Notes: generated by a model not told the origin, from the sequence alone. A stretch of 64,000 bases of DNA from DATARH01 sp963847345 (GCA_963847345.1 CAWJZU010000015.1:124001-188000); one strand, 5' to 3'. Shown: positions 9,682 to 18,669, numbered from the stretch's first letter. Numbers and translations: made by a program.

Positions 9682-9793
9682 CGCAACCTCCTCTGCGCGG
9701 CCGCCGCAAAAAACTCGGCCGGGTGCCGGTTGGCGGGTCCAGTTATCGCGTGTTTCCGGGGCGTCCGCCACCGCCCGCGGTTTGGACCGATTC

Positions 9794-9821
9794 TTGACAA
9801 CGCCGGTCGCCCGGCTTATTT
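9794..9821 (+). promoter_or_regulatory. Candidate promoter of tRNA-Leu
   Basis: TTGACA (9794-9799) and TTATTT (9816-9821) with a 16-base spacer lie 19 bases before the mature 5' end of the tRNA. The consensus -35 and the position fit a stable-RNA promoter. Confidence 0.55.
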
Positions 9822-9840
9822 CGGCCCTCCGATCGATTGG

Positions 9841-9926
9841 GCGCCCGTGGCGGAATTGGCAGACGCGCACGGTTCAGGTCCGTGTTCCGAAAGGAGTGGT
9901 GGTTCGAACTCCACTCGGGCGCACCA
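9841..9926 (+). tRNA. tRNA-Leu (anticodon CAG)
   Basis: 86 bases including an encoded CCA. The acceptor arms GCGCCCG (9841-9847) and CGGGCGC (9916-9922) pair fully. The anticodon arm CACGG-TTCAGGT-CCGTG shows a CAG anticodon, reading CUG, the main leucine codon in GC-rich genomes. The T-arm has GTGG-TTCGAAC-CCAC-like pairing. The type II layout with a variable arm (TTCCGAAAGGAG region) fits leucine tRNA. Confidence 0.95.
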
Positions 9927-10004
9927 TTCGACTTCCCCACACCAGCCGCTGTTTACGATAAACTGATGACGCGGGCGCGTGCGGCGTCACACGAACGGGG
10001 AAGA

Positions 10005-10445
10005 ATGATGATCGCCTTGAGCCGTTTGCGGCAGGCTTGGGAGCCGCGAGTGCTGAGCATCCTGCGGATCGTCGCCGGTCTGCTGTTTCTCGAGCACGGG
10101 ATGCAGAAAATCTTTAATTTTCCGCCGCGGGCGACCCCGCGGGCGTACGAACTGTTTACGCTTGTTCCAGGACTGGCCGGAATCCTGGAGCTGGCCGGCG
10201 GGGTGCTGATCGTGCTCGGGCTGTTTACCCGACCCGTCGCGTTTCTGCTCTCCGGCGAGATGGCGTTCGCCTATTTCATGTCGCACGCGCCGCGCGGGTT
10301 CTTCCCAATCAGCAACGGCGGTGATGCCGCGATTCTCTATTGTTTTCTCTTTCTATACTTCTGCTTTGTTGGGGCCGGCGTGTGGAGCCTCGATGCGATG
10401 CGCTCACGCGGCCGTGCCGCTGCGGCGCCGAGAGGCGGCCGCTGA
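10005..10445 (+). CDS. DoxX family membrane protein
   Basis: 146 residues with four predicted membrane helices: LSILRIVAGLLFLEHG, GLAGILELAGGVLIVLGLF, VAFLLSGEMAFAYFM and AILYCFLFLYFCFVGAG. The motif FLEHGMQKIF and the ELAGG segment are typical of DoxX/DoxD-related proteins, small quinone-pool or redox-associated membrane proteins of poorly defined role. Of the in-frame starts, 10005 is chosen because GGGGAAG lies just upstream; 9966 is possible. The frame also reaches back across the tRNA gene, which cannot be coding. It is followed by the RNase D-like gene. Confidence 0.8.
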   Translation: MMIALSRLRQAWEPRVLSILRIVAGLLFLEHGMQKIFNFPPRATPRAYELFTLVPGLAGILELAGGVLIVLGLFTRPVAFLLSGEMAFAYFMSHAPRGFFPISNGGDAAILYCFLFLYFCFVGAGVWSLDAMRSRGRAAAAPRGGR

Positions 10446-10560
10446 CTTCACCGGGCAATCCCGCTCAGTCCCGCCGAATTGACGTGCCGCCCGCTGGGGT
10501 GGATAGTCCGAAGGAATTCAGGCGCGGAGTTTGGCCTGCGGCGGGATGGCGAAAGGCGAG

Positions 10561-11172
10561 ATGAATTATCAGCTGCATCGCGGCGATCTGCCTGAGGGGC
10601 TTCTGTTCGGCGATGCGATCGCGATCGACACCGAGGCAATGGGCCTCAATCCGCACCGCGACCGGCTGTGCCTCGTTCAGCTGTCGCGCGGCGACGGCGA
10701 CGCGCACCTCGTGCAGTTCGCGCCCGGCTGCTACAACGCGCCGAACCTGATGCGGCTGCTCGGCGATCCAGAAATCGTCAAGCTGTTTCATTTCGCGCGG
10801 TTCGATATCGCGATTCTTTATCATTATCTCGGCGTGATGCCGCGCCCGCTTTACTGCACCAAGATTGCGTCGCGGCTCGTGCGCACGTTTACCGACCGGC
10901 ACGGTCTGCGCGATCTGTGCCGGGACCTGCTGGGCGTCGACCTCAAGAAGGAACAGCAAAGTTCCGATTGGGGGGCGGCTTCGCTGAGCGAGGAGCAGCT
11001 GCGTTATGCCGCCTCCGACGTGCTGCACCTGCACGGGCTGCGCGCGCGACTGGACGCGATGCTCGCGCGTGAGGGGCGCACCGCGCTTGCCCAGAGCTGC
11101 TTCGAATTCCTTCCGGCGCGCGCTTTGCTTGACCTGGAAGGCTGGCCCGAGCAGGACATTTTCGCGCATTAG
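10561..11172 (+). CDS. Ribonuclease D-like 3'-5' exonuclease (no HRDC domain)
   Basis: 203 residues covering only the DEDDy exonuclease domain: AIDTEAMGL (first Asp and Glu), HFARFDIAIL (third Asp) and YAASDVLHL (Tyr and last Asp). E. coli RNase D is about 375 residues with two HRDC domains; both are absent here, as in the short alphaproteobacterial form. It probably trims tRNA or other RNA 3' ends. ATG at 10561 is preferred because AAAGGCGAG precedes it and MNYQLHRGDLP matches the usual beginning; 10546 is an alternative. It heads the kdsD-lpt-rpoN cluster, a recurrent alphaproteobacterial arrangement. Confidence 0.88.
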   Translation: MNYQLHRGDLPEGLLFGDAIAIDTEAMGLNPHRDRLCLVQLSRGDGDAHLVQFAPGCYNAPNLMRLLGDPEIVKLFHFARFDIAILYHYLGVMPRPLYCTKIASRLVRTFTDRHGLRDLCRDLLGVDLKKEQQSSDWGAASLSEEQLRYAASDVLHLHGLRARLDAMLAREGRTALAQSCFEFLPARALLDLEGWPEQDIFAH

Positions 11173-11230
11173 ACACTCGGGGCCGGCTTTGCCGCGCGCC
11201 GATCCTGAACGGGGCCGAGGGGGAGTTATC

Positions 11231-12304
11231 TTGGGGAAAAAGTCCGTAGCCGCGTCGCTCGACACGGTGCTGACCACGATCGCCGTCGATCCGATGCCCG
11301 GTCTCGCGACACCGCGCAGCGCTGGCGAAGGCGACGGGGCGGGTCCGCTGGCTCGCGACCTCGATGTCGGCCGCCGCGTGCTGAGGGCCGAGATCGCCGG
11401 GCTCGAACGGCTGACGCGCACCCTCGATCGCGCGTTCGGGCGCGCCCTCGACCTGTGCGGGGCCGCGCGCGGCCGGCTGATCGTAACCGGGATCGGCAAG
11501 AGCGGTCATGTCGCGCGCAAGATCGCGGCGACATTGGCATCGACCGGCAAACCGGCACAGTTCGTCCACGCGGCGGAAGCCAGCCATGGCGACCTCGGCA
11601 TGATCGGGGCCGAGGACGCGATTCTTGCTTTGTCCAATTCGGGCGAGAGCGGCGAATTGGCCGACATCATCGCCTATTCGCGCCGTTTCGAGATCCCGCT
11701 GATCGCGATAACCGCCGGCTGGAACTCGACGCTGGCGCAGGCTGCCGATGTTGTGCTGCTGTTGCCGGGAGCGGCCGAAGCGTGCCCGATGGGTTTGGCG
11801 CCGACGACCTCGACGACAATGATGATGGCTCTCGGCGACGCGCTGGCGATTGCGCTGCTGGAGCGCAAGGGCTTTTCGCCGGCCGATTTCCAGCTGTTCC
11901 ATCCTGGCGGGCGTCTCGGCCGTGGTCTGCTGCGCGTCGCCGATATCATGCACTCGGGCGACGCGATCCCGCTGGTTTCGCCCAGGACGCCAATGTCGGA
12001 AGCGATCCTCGAGATGACCGCGAAGAGTTTCGGCTGTGTCGGCGTGTGCGACGGCGAGGGCCGTCTCGTCGGCGTCATCACCGACGGCGATCTGCGTCGT
12101 CATATGAACGATCGGCTGCTGGCCCGCACGGTGGCGGAAATCATGCGCGCCAAACCGAAGACGATCACGCCCGCACACCTTGCCGCCGAGGCGCTGGGGC
12201 TGATGAACCGCTTCGCGATCACTGCCCTGTTCGTCGTCGACGACGCGGTGCGCCCGACGGGGTTTCTGCACCTGCATGACTGTCTGCGCGCCGGGGTAGC
12301 ATGA
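11231..12304 (+). CDS. kdsD: D-arabinose 5-phosphate isomerase, KdsD/KpsF type
   Basis: Converts ribulose 5-phosphate to arabinose 5-phosphate, the first step towards KDO of LPS. An SIS sugar-isomerase domain (VTGIGKSGHVARKIAATLAS, then LSNSGESGEL, then MGLAPTTSTT) is followed by two CBS domains (DIMHSGDAIPLV and VAEIMRAKPKTI). The start is uncertain: TTG at 11231 has AGGGGGAG a few bases upstream and gives 357 residues; ATG at 11294 (MPGLATPRS) gives 336. The family is usually about 320-340. Its place next to the lptCAB genes links KDO synthesis to LPS transport. Confidence 0.93.
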   Translation: MGKKSVAASLDTVLTTIAVDPMPGLATPRSAGEGDGAGPLARDLDVGRRVLRAEIAGLERLTRTLDRAFGRALDLCGAARGRLIVTGIGKSGHVARKIAATLASTGKPAQFVHAAEASHGDLGMIGAEDAILALSNSGESGELADIIAYSRRFEIPLIAITAGWNSTLAQAADVVLLLPGAAEACPMGLAPTTSTTMMMALGDALAIALLERKGFSPADFQLFHPGGRLGRGLLRVADIMHSGDAIPLVSPRTPMSEAILEMTAKSFGCVGVCDGEGRLVGVITDGDLRRHMNDRLLARTVAEIMRAKPKTITPAHLAAEALGLMNRFAITALFVVDDAVRPTGFLHLHDCLRAGVA

Positions 12305-12343
12305 GAATGGCGGCATGGGGCTAAGGGGCGTGAGGCTAGTGGT

Positions 12344-13225
12344 ATGAGGCTGGCCATCCGCGGATCGGCTGCGCGCGGCGAGAGCATACAGGGGCACGCC
12401 GAATTGCCGGTATTCGCCGGCGCGTCTCGCCGGGCTGCGTCCGTTGCCACAGTGGACCGCCGCCACACGTGGCGGGTCGCGGTATTGAAGCGCATCCTGC
12501 CGGCGATCGGGGTGTCGCTGCTGCTGCTAATTGCGGTTTGGCCGCGACTCGTGCCGCTCTGGGAACGGATGCGGTTCAGCTTTCCGCCGATCGATCTGCG
12601 TGACGCGCAGGAATTGCGCATGGTCAATCCGCGCTACTCGGGGCTCGACCGAGAGGGGAGGCCGTTTGTCGTTACCGCCGCTTCGGGACGGCAGATCCCC
12701 GATCGCCAGGATTTGATGTCGCTGCAGGCCCCGGTCGCCGAAATCAAGTTGCGCAGCGGCGCGAAAGTCTGGGCCAGTTCGGTCAGCGCCATCTATCAAT
12801 CGCAGGCGAGCATGCTCGACCTTTTCGGTGACGTTACTGTGACGCACCAGGACGGTACCCGCTTCCTGACGCAAACCGCGCGGGTCAATGTCGCACAGAA
12901 TGCGGCGGAAGGCAGCGATCCTGTTTCCGGGCATGGCCCGGCGGGCGAAATAAAGGCGCAAGGATTTCGTATTATCGATAAGGGCGACACGATCATCTTT
13001 ACCGGAAACGCCGAGATGGTGCTGAACGCAGCCAAAAAAGTCGCGCCGAAGCGCGCGCCCCCGGCTGTGCCGGCGCCGGTCGCCGTCCTCGCCGCGCAAG
13101 TTGAGGCCGAGGCAATGCCGGCCGCGCCGGTAACCCACCAGGAGGTCTCGCGCCTGCCTCCGGCCAAGGCCGCCGTTCACCACCCGAAATCGCACACTGG
13201 GCGCGCCGCCCCGAAGAAGCGCTGA
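12344..13225 (+). CDS. lptC: LPS transport periplasmic protein LptC, with C-terminal extension
   Basis: Bitopic inner-membrane protein that passes LPS from LptB2FG to LptA. A cytosolic N-terminus of about 48 residues, one membrane helix at about 51-67 (ILPAIGVSLLLLIAVWP), then the beta-jellyroll (NPRYSGLDREGRPF, SVSAIYQSQASMLDLFGDV, FTGNAEMVLN). At 293 residues it is far longer than the ~190 of E. coli; about 70 extra residues at the end are Ala/Pro/Lys/His-rich and look disordered. It stops one base before lptA begins, so the pair is translationally coupled. Confidence 0.9.
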   Translation: MRLAIRGSAARGESIQGHAELPVFAGASRRAASVATVDRRHTWRVAVLKRILPAIGVSLLLLIAVWPRLVPLWERMRFSFPPIDLRDAQELRMVNPRYSGLDREGRPFVVTAASGRQIPDRQDLMSLQAPVAEIKLRSGAKVWASSVSAIYQSQASMLDLFGDVTVTHQDGTRFLTQTARVNVAQNAAEGSDPVSGHGPAGEIKAQGFRIIDKGDTIIFTGNAEMVLNAAKKVAPKRAPPAVPAPVAVLAAQVEAEAMPAAPVTHQEVSRLPPAKAAVHHPKSHTGRAAPKKR

Positions 13226-13226
13226 C

Positions 13227-14306
13227 ATGCCGGACCGCCGCGCCGCACACCGCAGCAGAAACGGCCAGACCGCGTTGGCGATCGGCATTCTGATTTCCCT
13301 TTGTCCGTTCGGATCGGGGCTGGCCCAGATCGGGCTTCCCGGAGCGCAAGGGGGCGATGACGGGCCAATCCGCATCCAGGCCGATTCCGGCATCGAGTGG
13401 CAGCAAAACCAGCGCGTCTATATCGCCCGCGGCAATGCCGTCGCGGCCCGCGGAAACAGCGAGGTGCATGCCGACACGCTGATCGCGCATTATCGCGAAA
13501 AGGCTGGCGCCAAGACCGATGCGAAGACCGATGACAATGCCCCGGCCAAGCCCGAGGGCGGTTTGGCGGGCCCCGTCAGCGGCGAGGGTGGCGGCAACAC
13601 CGAGATCATTCGCGTCGAGGCGATCGGGAACGTCGTCTTGAAGCACGAGGCAAGTACGGTGACCGGCGATCGCGCCGTCTACGATATCGACCAGGGACTC
13701 GCGATGGTCACCGGCAACAATCTCAAGCTGACCACCGCGACCGATGTCGTAACGGCCCGCGACAGTCTTGAGTGGTATGACAATCGGCAGATCGCGGTGG
13801 CGCGCGGCGAAGCGGTCGCGACCCGGTCGACCAAGACGATCAAGGCCGACATTCTGACCGCCTATATGCACAAGTCGGCAACCCCTCAGCCGAAAGGCGC
13901 GCCTCGCGCCGGGCCTGCCGCTGCGAACCCCACGCCGCGAGCCGCCGCGACGCAAGGGGCGACGCCCGCGGGCGCGCTCATCGGCGGGCAGGAAGGTGAG
14001 TTGCGAATTAGCCGCGTCGATGCGCAGGGCCATGTCGTCATCACCGATGCGCTGAACACCGGCCGCGGTGATTACGGCGTCTATAACGGAGATACCGGCA
14101 TCGCAACGCTGATCGGCAACGTCGTCATCCAGCGCGGCGTGAACGTGATCCAAGGGCAGCGCGGGGTGATGGATTTGAACAACAATATAGCCCGCATGAT
14201 GCCGAGCGGCGGTCCCGGCGACGGCAAGCAGCGCGTCCAGGGTCTGTTTGTCCGCGATCAGGCCAAGCCCGGCGCTGCGCCGGCCGGCGACCGCAAGCTC
14301 CCATGA
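13227..14306 (+). CDS. lptA: LPS transport periplasmic protein LptA (OstA-like)
   Basis: Forms the periplasmic bridge for LPS. The signal peptide is at about residues 15-34, and the OstA-like strands start IQADSGIEWQQNQRVYIARGNA. The typical repeats RVEAIGNVVLKHEASTVTGD, ARDSLEWYDN and RISRVDAQGHVVITD follow. 359 residues is about twice E. coli LptA, because of low-complexity insertions (around residues 95-130 and 215-250) and a Gly/Pro tail. Its TGA overlaps the likely lptB ATG as ATGA. Confidence 0.9.
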   Translation: MPDRRAAHRSRNGQTALAIGILISLCPFGSGLAQIGLPGAQGGDDGPIRIQADSGIEWQQNQRVYIARGNAVAARGNSEVHADTLIAHYREKAGAKTDAKTDDNAPAKPEGGLAGPVSGEGGGNTEIIRVEAIGNVVLKHEASTVTGDRAVYDIDQGLAMVTGNNLKLTTATDVVTARDSLEWYDNRQIAVARGEAVATRSTKTIKADILTAYMHKSATPQPKGAPRAGPAAANPTPRAAATQGATPAGALIGGQEGELRISRVDAQGHVVITDALNTGRGDYGVYNGDTGIATLIGNVVIQRGVNVIQGQRGVMDLNNNIARMMPSGGPGDGKQRVQGLFVRDQAKPGAAPAGDRKLP

Positions 14307-15137
14307 CGCGCAACGCGAGGATGCAGCGACCGGAAATGCTCGACCCGGCGACGAGTTCAGCCGCGCGACGCCGGTCCGGCTTGGCTGCAGCGGCGCCCGC
14401 GACTGGTCGCGGATAATCGCGGCCTGGCCGGGAACGGTCTCGGCAAGAGCTTCAAGCGCCGCCCGGTGTTGCGCGATGTCAGCGTATCGGTGCAGCGCGG
14501 CGAGGTGGTCGGGCTGCTCGGTCCGAACGGCGCCGGCAAGACGACCTGTTTTTATATCATCACCGGCCTGATCACCGCGGACACCGGCAGCGTGGAAATC
14601 GACGGGCAGGAGATCACCGATCTGCCGATGTATCGCCGCGCGCGGCTCGGCATCGGCTATCTGCCTCAGGAGCCATCGATCTTCCGGGGTCTCTCGGTCG
14701 AACAGAACATCCGAGCCATCCTCGAAGTCGCGGAGCCCGAGCCTGACCTGCGCGAGGCGATGCTCGATGAGCTGCTGGCCGAATTCTCGATCGAGCACCT
14801 GCGGCGAGCCTCCGCGATCGCGTTGTCCGGCGGCGAGCGTCGCCGTGTCGAGATCGCGCGCGCGCTCGCAACAACACCGCATTTTATCTTGCTCGACGAA
14901 CCGCTCGCCGGGATCGATCCGATCGCGGTCGGCGACATCCGCGAGCTCGTGCTGCATCTGAAGGACCGCGGCATCGGGGTGTTGATTACCGATCACAACG
15001 TTCGCGATACGCTGCGGATCGTCGATCGTGCCTATATTCTGCATGAAGGGCGGGTCCTGATGGAGGGCGCCCCCGACGAGATCGTCTCGGATGCGGAAGT
15101 GCGCCGCGTTTACCTCGGGGAGCGGTTCAGCTTGTAA
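14303..15137 (+). CDS. lptB: LPS export ABC transporter ATP-binding protein LptB, apparent frameshift near its start
   Basis: Cytosolic ATPase that powers LPS extraction by LptFG. Walker A is GPNGAGKTT, the Q-loop LPQEPSIFR, the signature ALSGGERRRVEIARAL, Walker B HFILLDEPLAGID and the switch ITDHNVRDTL. The conserved frame reads back to LVADNRGLAGNGLGKSFKRRPVL with no ATG/GTG/TTG before the lptA stop, so the first usable start in that frame is GTG 14466, which would remove strand 1. An ATG at 14303 overlaps the lptA stop (ATGA) in another frame and is open to a TAA at about 14413. A one-base indel near 14395-14410 would join them. I take 14303 as the true start. Confidence 0.82.
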
Positions 15138-15160
15138 GCGCCGCCCCGACGGAGCCCTTT

Positions 15161-16684
15161 GTGAACAGGATCGGTCTTTCGCAACGCCTGCAGCTTCGGC
15201 AGAGCCAGTCTCTGGTCATGACGCCGCAGCTGCAGCAGGCGATAAAGCTGTTGCAGCTGTCGAACCTTGAACTGGGCGAATTCGTCGACGCTGAGATCGA
15301 GAAAAACCCACTGCTGGAACCCGGCGAGACGCAGCGCGATGACGCGCCGGCCAGCCCCGACGAGCCGGGCCGTATGGCGTCTGCCGCTCCATCGACGCTT
15401 CCCGAGCAGCTGGCCGGCGGTGTCGGTGACGTGGTTGGCGATGCTGCCGAACATTGGGATGCGGCTTCGGGCGAGAATGGCGATGGAACGCACGATCGAA
15501 CGCATGATGCCGGGGGCGATGGGGATTTATGGCGTGGCCGGGACGGGGCCGGTCGCGGCGATGATTCTGAACCGGCCATTGAGCGGGCGGCAACAGGTCC
15601 GCGCAGTCTGCGCGAACACCTGAGCGAACAGATCGGCGCCGATCTTCGCGATCCGGTCGATCGGATCATCGCCGCGCATTTGCTCGAGCAGCTCGACGAG
15701 GCGGGCTATCTGCGGACCGATCTGGACACGGCCGCCCGGGAGATGGGCTGCGCCAGAACGGATGTCGAGCGCGTGCTCGCACGGGTGCAGGAATTCGACC
15801 CGCCCGGCGTTTTCGCGCGCGATCTCGCGGAATGCCTGGCGCTGCAGTTACGCGATCGCAACCGACTCGATCCGGCGATGCAGCTTCTGCTCGACCACCT
15901 GCCGCTGCTCGCCGCCCGCAACGCCGCGGCGCTGATGCAGGTGTGCGGGGTTGATGCCGAGGATCTCGCCGAGATGGTTGCCGAGATCAAATCGCTCGAT
16001 CCGCACCCCGGGCACTCCTTTGACGCGGTCCTGCCGCAGTCGATGATCCCCGACATATTGATGGTGTCGCAGCCGCAGGGTGGCTGGATCGTCGAGCTCA
16101 ACCCCGAGACCATGCCGCGGGTGCTCGTCAACGGCCGCTATTACGCCCGGGTCATCCGCGGCATCCGTACCCAGGCAGAGCGCGAGTATCTGAGCGAGCG
16201 GCTGCAGGCGGCAAACTGGCTTGTCAAATCGCTGCACCAGCGGGCGATTACGATTGTGAAGGTCGCGGCCGAGATCGTGCGCCGGCAGGACGCGTTTTTT
16301 TTTCACGGCGTCCAGGCGCTGCGACCGTTGATTCTGCGCGAGGTCGCCGAGTTGATCGGCATGCACGAAAGCACCGTCAGCCGCGTTACCAGCAACAAGT
16401 TCATCGCGACACCGCGCGGCGTTTTCGAGCTTAAGTTTTTCTTTACGTCGGCAATCCCTGCTTCGGGCGGCGGCGACGCGCATTCGGCCGAGGCCGTCCG
16501 CTTCCGGATCCGCGGCCTGATCGACGGCGAGCCGCCCAACGATACGCTGTCGGATGAGAAGATCGTCGAGATGCTTCAGCGGGAAGGCATCGAGATCGCC
16601 CGTCGCACCGTTGCGAAATACCGCGAGGCGATGCGCATCCCGTCTTCGGTTCAGCGCCGACGCGAGAAGCAAATGGCTCTGTGA
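15161..16684 (+). CDS. rpoN: RNA polymerase sigma-54 factor
   Basis: Alternative sigma factor used with AAA+ activators, mainly for nitrogen and motility genes. 507 residues from GTG 15161 (GGAG at 15151). Region I is Gln-rich (LSQRLQLRQSQSLVMTPQLQQAIKLLQLS-type start); an acidic, Gly/Asp-rich region II at about 60-145 is longer than usual; the core-binding domain follows; the helix-turn-helix is MHESTVSRVTSNKFI; and the RpoN box is ARRTVAKYREAM near the C-terminus. The lptB-rpoN-hpf-ptsN order is conserved across proteobacteria. Confidence 0.96.
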   Translation: MNRIGLSQRLQLRQSQSLVMTPQLQQAIKLLQLSNLELGEFVDAEIEKNPLLEPGETQRDDAPASPDEPGRMASAAPSTLPEQLAGGVGDVVGDAAEHWDAASGENGDGTHDRTHDAGGDGDLWRGRDGAGRGDDSEPAIERAATGPRSLREHLSEQIGADLRDPVDRIIAAHLLEQLDEAGYLRTDLDTAAREMGCARTDVERVLARVQEFDPPGVFARDLAECLALQLRDRNRLDPAMQLLLDHLPLLAARNAAALMQVCGVDAEDLAEMVAEIKSLDPHPGHSFDAVLPQSMIPDILMVSQPQGGWIVELNPETMPRVLVNGRYYARVIRGIRTQAEREYLSERLQAANWLVKSLHQRAITIVKVAAEIVRRQDAFFFHGVQALRPLILREVAELIGMHESTVSRVTSNKFIATPRGVFELKFFFTSAIPASGGGDAHSAEAVRFRIRGLIDGEPPNDTLSDEKIVEMLQREGIEIARRTVAKYREAMRIPSSVQRRREKQMAL

Positions 16685-16778
16685 CGCCGGGTCGGCCGCT
16701 TGATCCCGCCCTGCATGATGCCCATCATTCGTGACGGACGAGCGAGCGACCCCGCAAAGGCTTGAGTGGAGCACAGCA

Positions 16779-17423
16779 GTGCAACTGACGGTCACGGGCA
16801 AGCAGGTCGATGTCGGGGAGGCGCTGCGCAATCATGTCGAAGAATCGCTCGAAGCACTGCTCGGGAAGTATTTCCGAACCGCGATCGAGGCTCACGCGGT
16901 TTTTTCCCGCGAAGCGCATCTGATCGCCGTCGAGCTGTCGCTGCATGTCGGGCGCGGCATGGTCGTCAACAGTCGCGGGTCGGCGACAGATTATTATCTG
17001 GCGTTCGACTCGGCCGCCGAGCGCTTGGCGAAACAATTGCGCCGCTACAAGCGCCGCTTGCGCGACTATCACGGCAAGGCACGCCCGGCAGGCGAGCGGC
17101 CGGAGATGGCGCGATCGTTCGTGCTCGCGCCCCTCGAAGAGGAGAATGAGGTAGCGGATATCGCGACCGAGACGGATGTTGGCGCCGCGGCCGAAGCAGT
17201 GGCCGATGGCGGAATCGCCCCGGTTGTCATCGCGGAGATGAGCACGGAACTTCCGCAGCTGACGGTCGGTGAAGCGGTGATGCGGATGGATTTGGCCGAC
17301 ACTTCGGTGCTGCTGTTCCGCAACCGCTCGCACGGCGAACTCAACGTCGTCTACCGGCGTGGCGACGGCAATATCGGCTGGATCGACCCGGTGAACCGGG
17401 GGGGCGACGCTAGCCGGCGATGA
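16779..17423 (+). CDS. hpf: Ribosome hibernation-promoting factor, long form
   Basis: Binds 30S subunits and dimerises ribosomes in stationary phase. The N-terminal S30AE domain starts VQLTVTGKQVDVGEAL and includes the HVGRGMVVNSRG and DLYLAFD-like ATDYYLAFDSAAERLAKQLRRYKRRL stretch. After an acidic linker the C-terminal dimerisation domain has VGEAVMRMDLADTSVLLFRN and GNIGWIDP. The start chosen is GTG 16779, with GGAG seven bases upstream and matching the usual MQL/ISVTGK beginning. GTG 16731 is open in frame but adds 16 atypical residues. Confidence 0.93.
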   Translation: MQLTVTGKQVDVGEALRNHVEESLEALLGKYFRTAIEAHAVFSREAHLIAVELSLHVGRGMVVNSRGSATDYYLAFDSAAERLAKQLRRYKRRLRDYHGKARPAGERPEMARSFVLAPLEEENEVADIATETDVGAAAEAVADGGIAPVVIAEMSTELPQLTVGEAVMRMDLADTSVLLFRNRSHGELNVVYRRGDGNIGWIDPVNRGGDASRR

Positions 17424-17505
17424 CATACCGTTGATGACGGTCACGCCTGTGGCGCCGCCGGTTCGATCTTGCCGCGTTACCAAGCTGCCCTATTGAGCCA
17501 AGTTG

Positions 17506-17970
17506 ATGGAAGTTGAGGATTTGCTTTCGCCGCGCGCCGTGATCGCGCAGCTGCGCGCCGGCAACAAGAAACAGGCGTTGTTGGAAGTCGCGCGGCGCGC
17601 CGCGGCGGCGACCGGCGTGCCCGAGCGGAGGATCTACGACGTGCTCGCCGAGCGCGAGCGCCTTGCCAGCACCGGGCTTGGCAGAGGACTGGCCATTCCG
17701 CATGGCAAACTGCCCGAACTGCACCGCTTATTCGGGGTATTCGCCCGCCTGGAACGGCCGATTCCGTTCGACGCTTTTGACAATCAGCCGGTTGATTTGG
17801 TCTTTGCATTGCTGGCTCCGGCCGACGCCGGCGCCGAGCATCTGCGTGCGCTGGCCCGCGTCTCGCGGCTGCTGCGTGATGACGCGATCCGCGAGAAATT
17901 GCGCGGAGCCGAGAACCCCGATGCCCTCTATGCGCTGCTCACCGATCGCAGCGAGAGCCACGTCACCTAG
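17506..17970 (+). CDS. ptsN: PTS IIA-like nitrogen regulatory protein PtsN
   Basis: EIIA-Ntr, the phosphate acceptor of the regulatory PTS that tunes potassium transport and nitrogen/phosphate signalling. 154 residues from ATG 17506. The phosphorylated His66 is in GLGRGLAIPHGKLP, and VDLVFALLAPADAGAEHL is the conserved second block. No sugar-transport EIIB/EIIC is present nearby, as expected for the regulatory branch. It closes the rpoN cluster and converges with the methyltransferase, with six bases between the stops. Confidence 0.95.
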   Translation: MEVEDLLSPRAVIAQLRAGNKKQALLEVARRAAAATGVPERRIYDVLAERERLASTGLGRGLAIPHGKLPELHRLFGVFARLERPIPFDAFDNQPVDLVFALLAPADAGAEHLRALARVSRLLRDDAIREKLRGAENPDALYALLTDRSESHVT

Positions 17971-17976
17971 CCGGAC

Positions 17977-18669
17977 CTAGGCCGAAACCGGTCGGCCTTC
18001 ACGGCGCAGCACGGCGGCGCTGACCTGGTAATTGTGGAGCAGCCAGTACGGCTTCGCCATCGAGTTTCGCCATTTCGCCAAGCCGAGGAACGGCACTGGC
18101 AGCCGCAGCAGGTGGCGCATCAGGAGCCACGGGCGACGCCTGATCTCGTCGCGGTACGACAGCCCTAGATCGATGATTTCAGCGGCGAGGAGCGTGGTAT
18201 CCGGAAACAGCGCCGCCGCTTCCTCGGGGGTCGGACGATACAGCGTGTCGATCGGATCGGCGTGATGCGGGTAGCTGCGCGGCACGGTGACGACGATAAT
18301 CCCGCCGGGCCGGACAAGCATCGCGCAGCGGCGCGCGAACTTGCCGGGATCGTGCACGTGTTCGAGTACGTTGCAGCACAAGAGTGCCGCGTACTGCCGA
18401 GCCCCGGCCACCCGGTCGAAGTCGGCGTCCCGTAGGAGGTCGGCGCGAATATCGATGCCAGCCCCTGGGCCGTCCTCGGGGCGCGCATCGAGATGCACGA
18501 TTTCGACACCACGAGCCGCAAGCGGAGCAAGCAGATCGCGGTCTATCCAGGGCTGCACGGTCTCGCGAAACGCGCCTGTGCCGCTGCCGACATTGAGCAG
18601 CGGCGACAGAAGCGGTGGGGGGTAGTCGGCGAGCCGGTCGCCAATCCAGCGCGCCTCGCGTTCGAACAT
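17977..18669 (-). CDS. SAM-dependent methyltransferase, class I
   Basis: 230 residues. Motif I is LLNVGSGTGAFRE (about residues 24-36), an acidic residue ends strand 2 (IVHLDARPE), and ALLCCNVLEHVHDP followed by LVRPGGIIVVTVPRSYP are the post-motifs of the Methyltransf_11 group. The C-terminal part (WLLMRHLLRLPVPFLGLAKW) is hydrophobic. This pattern is frequent in enzymes that methylate glycans or lipids, but the substrate is unknown. It is transcribed alone and is convergent with ptsN; the OmpA-like gene is upstream on the same strand, 55 bases away. Confidence 0.82.
   Translation of the reverse strand: MFEREARWIGDRLADYPPPLLSPLLNVGSGTGAFRETVQPWIDRDLLAPLAARGVEIVHLDARPEDGPGAGIDIRADLLRDADFDRVAGARQYAALLCCNVLEHVHDPGKFARRCAMLVRPGGIIVVTVPRSYPHHADPIDTLYRPTPEEAAALFPDTTLLAAEIIDLGLSYRDEIRRRPWLLMRHLLRLPVPFLGLAKWRNSMAKPYWLLHNYQVSAAVLRREGRPVSA

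Noticed and set aside
14303..14470. Programmed ribosomal frameshift at lptB
   Set aside because: No slippery heptamer or following stem stood out, and other genes have similar breaks, so an indel is more likely.
12999..15044. 681-residue minus-strand frame under lptA-lptB
   Set aside because: Antisense to conserved LptA/LptB; composition is Arg/Asp/His-rich as expected for a shadow.
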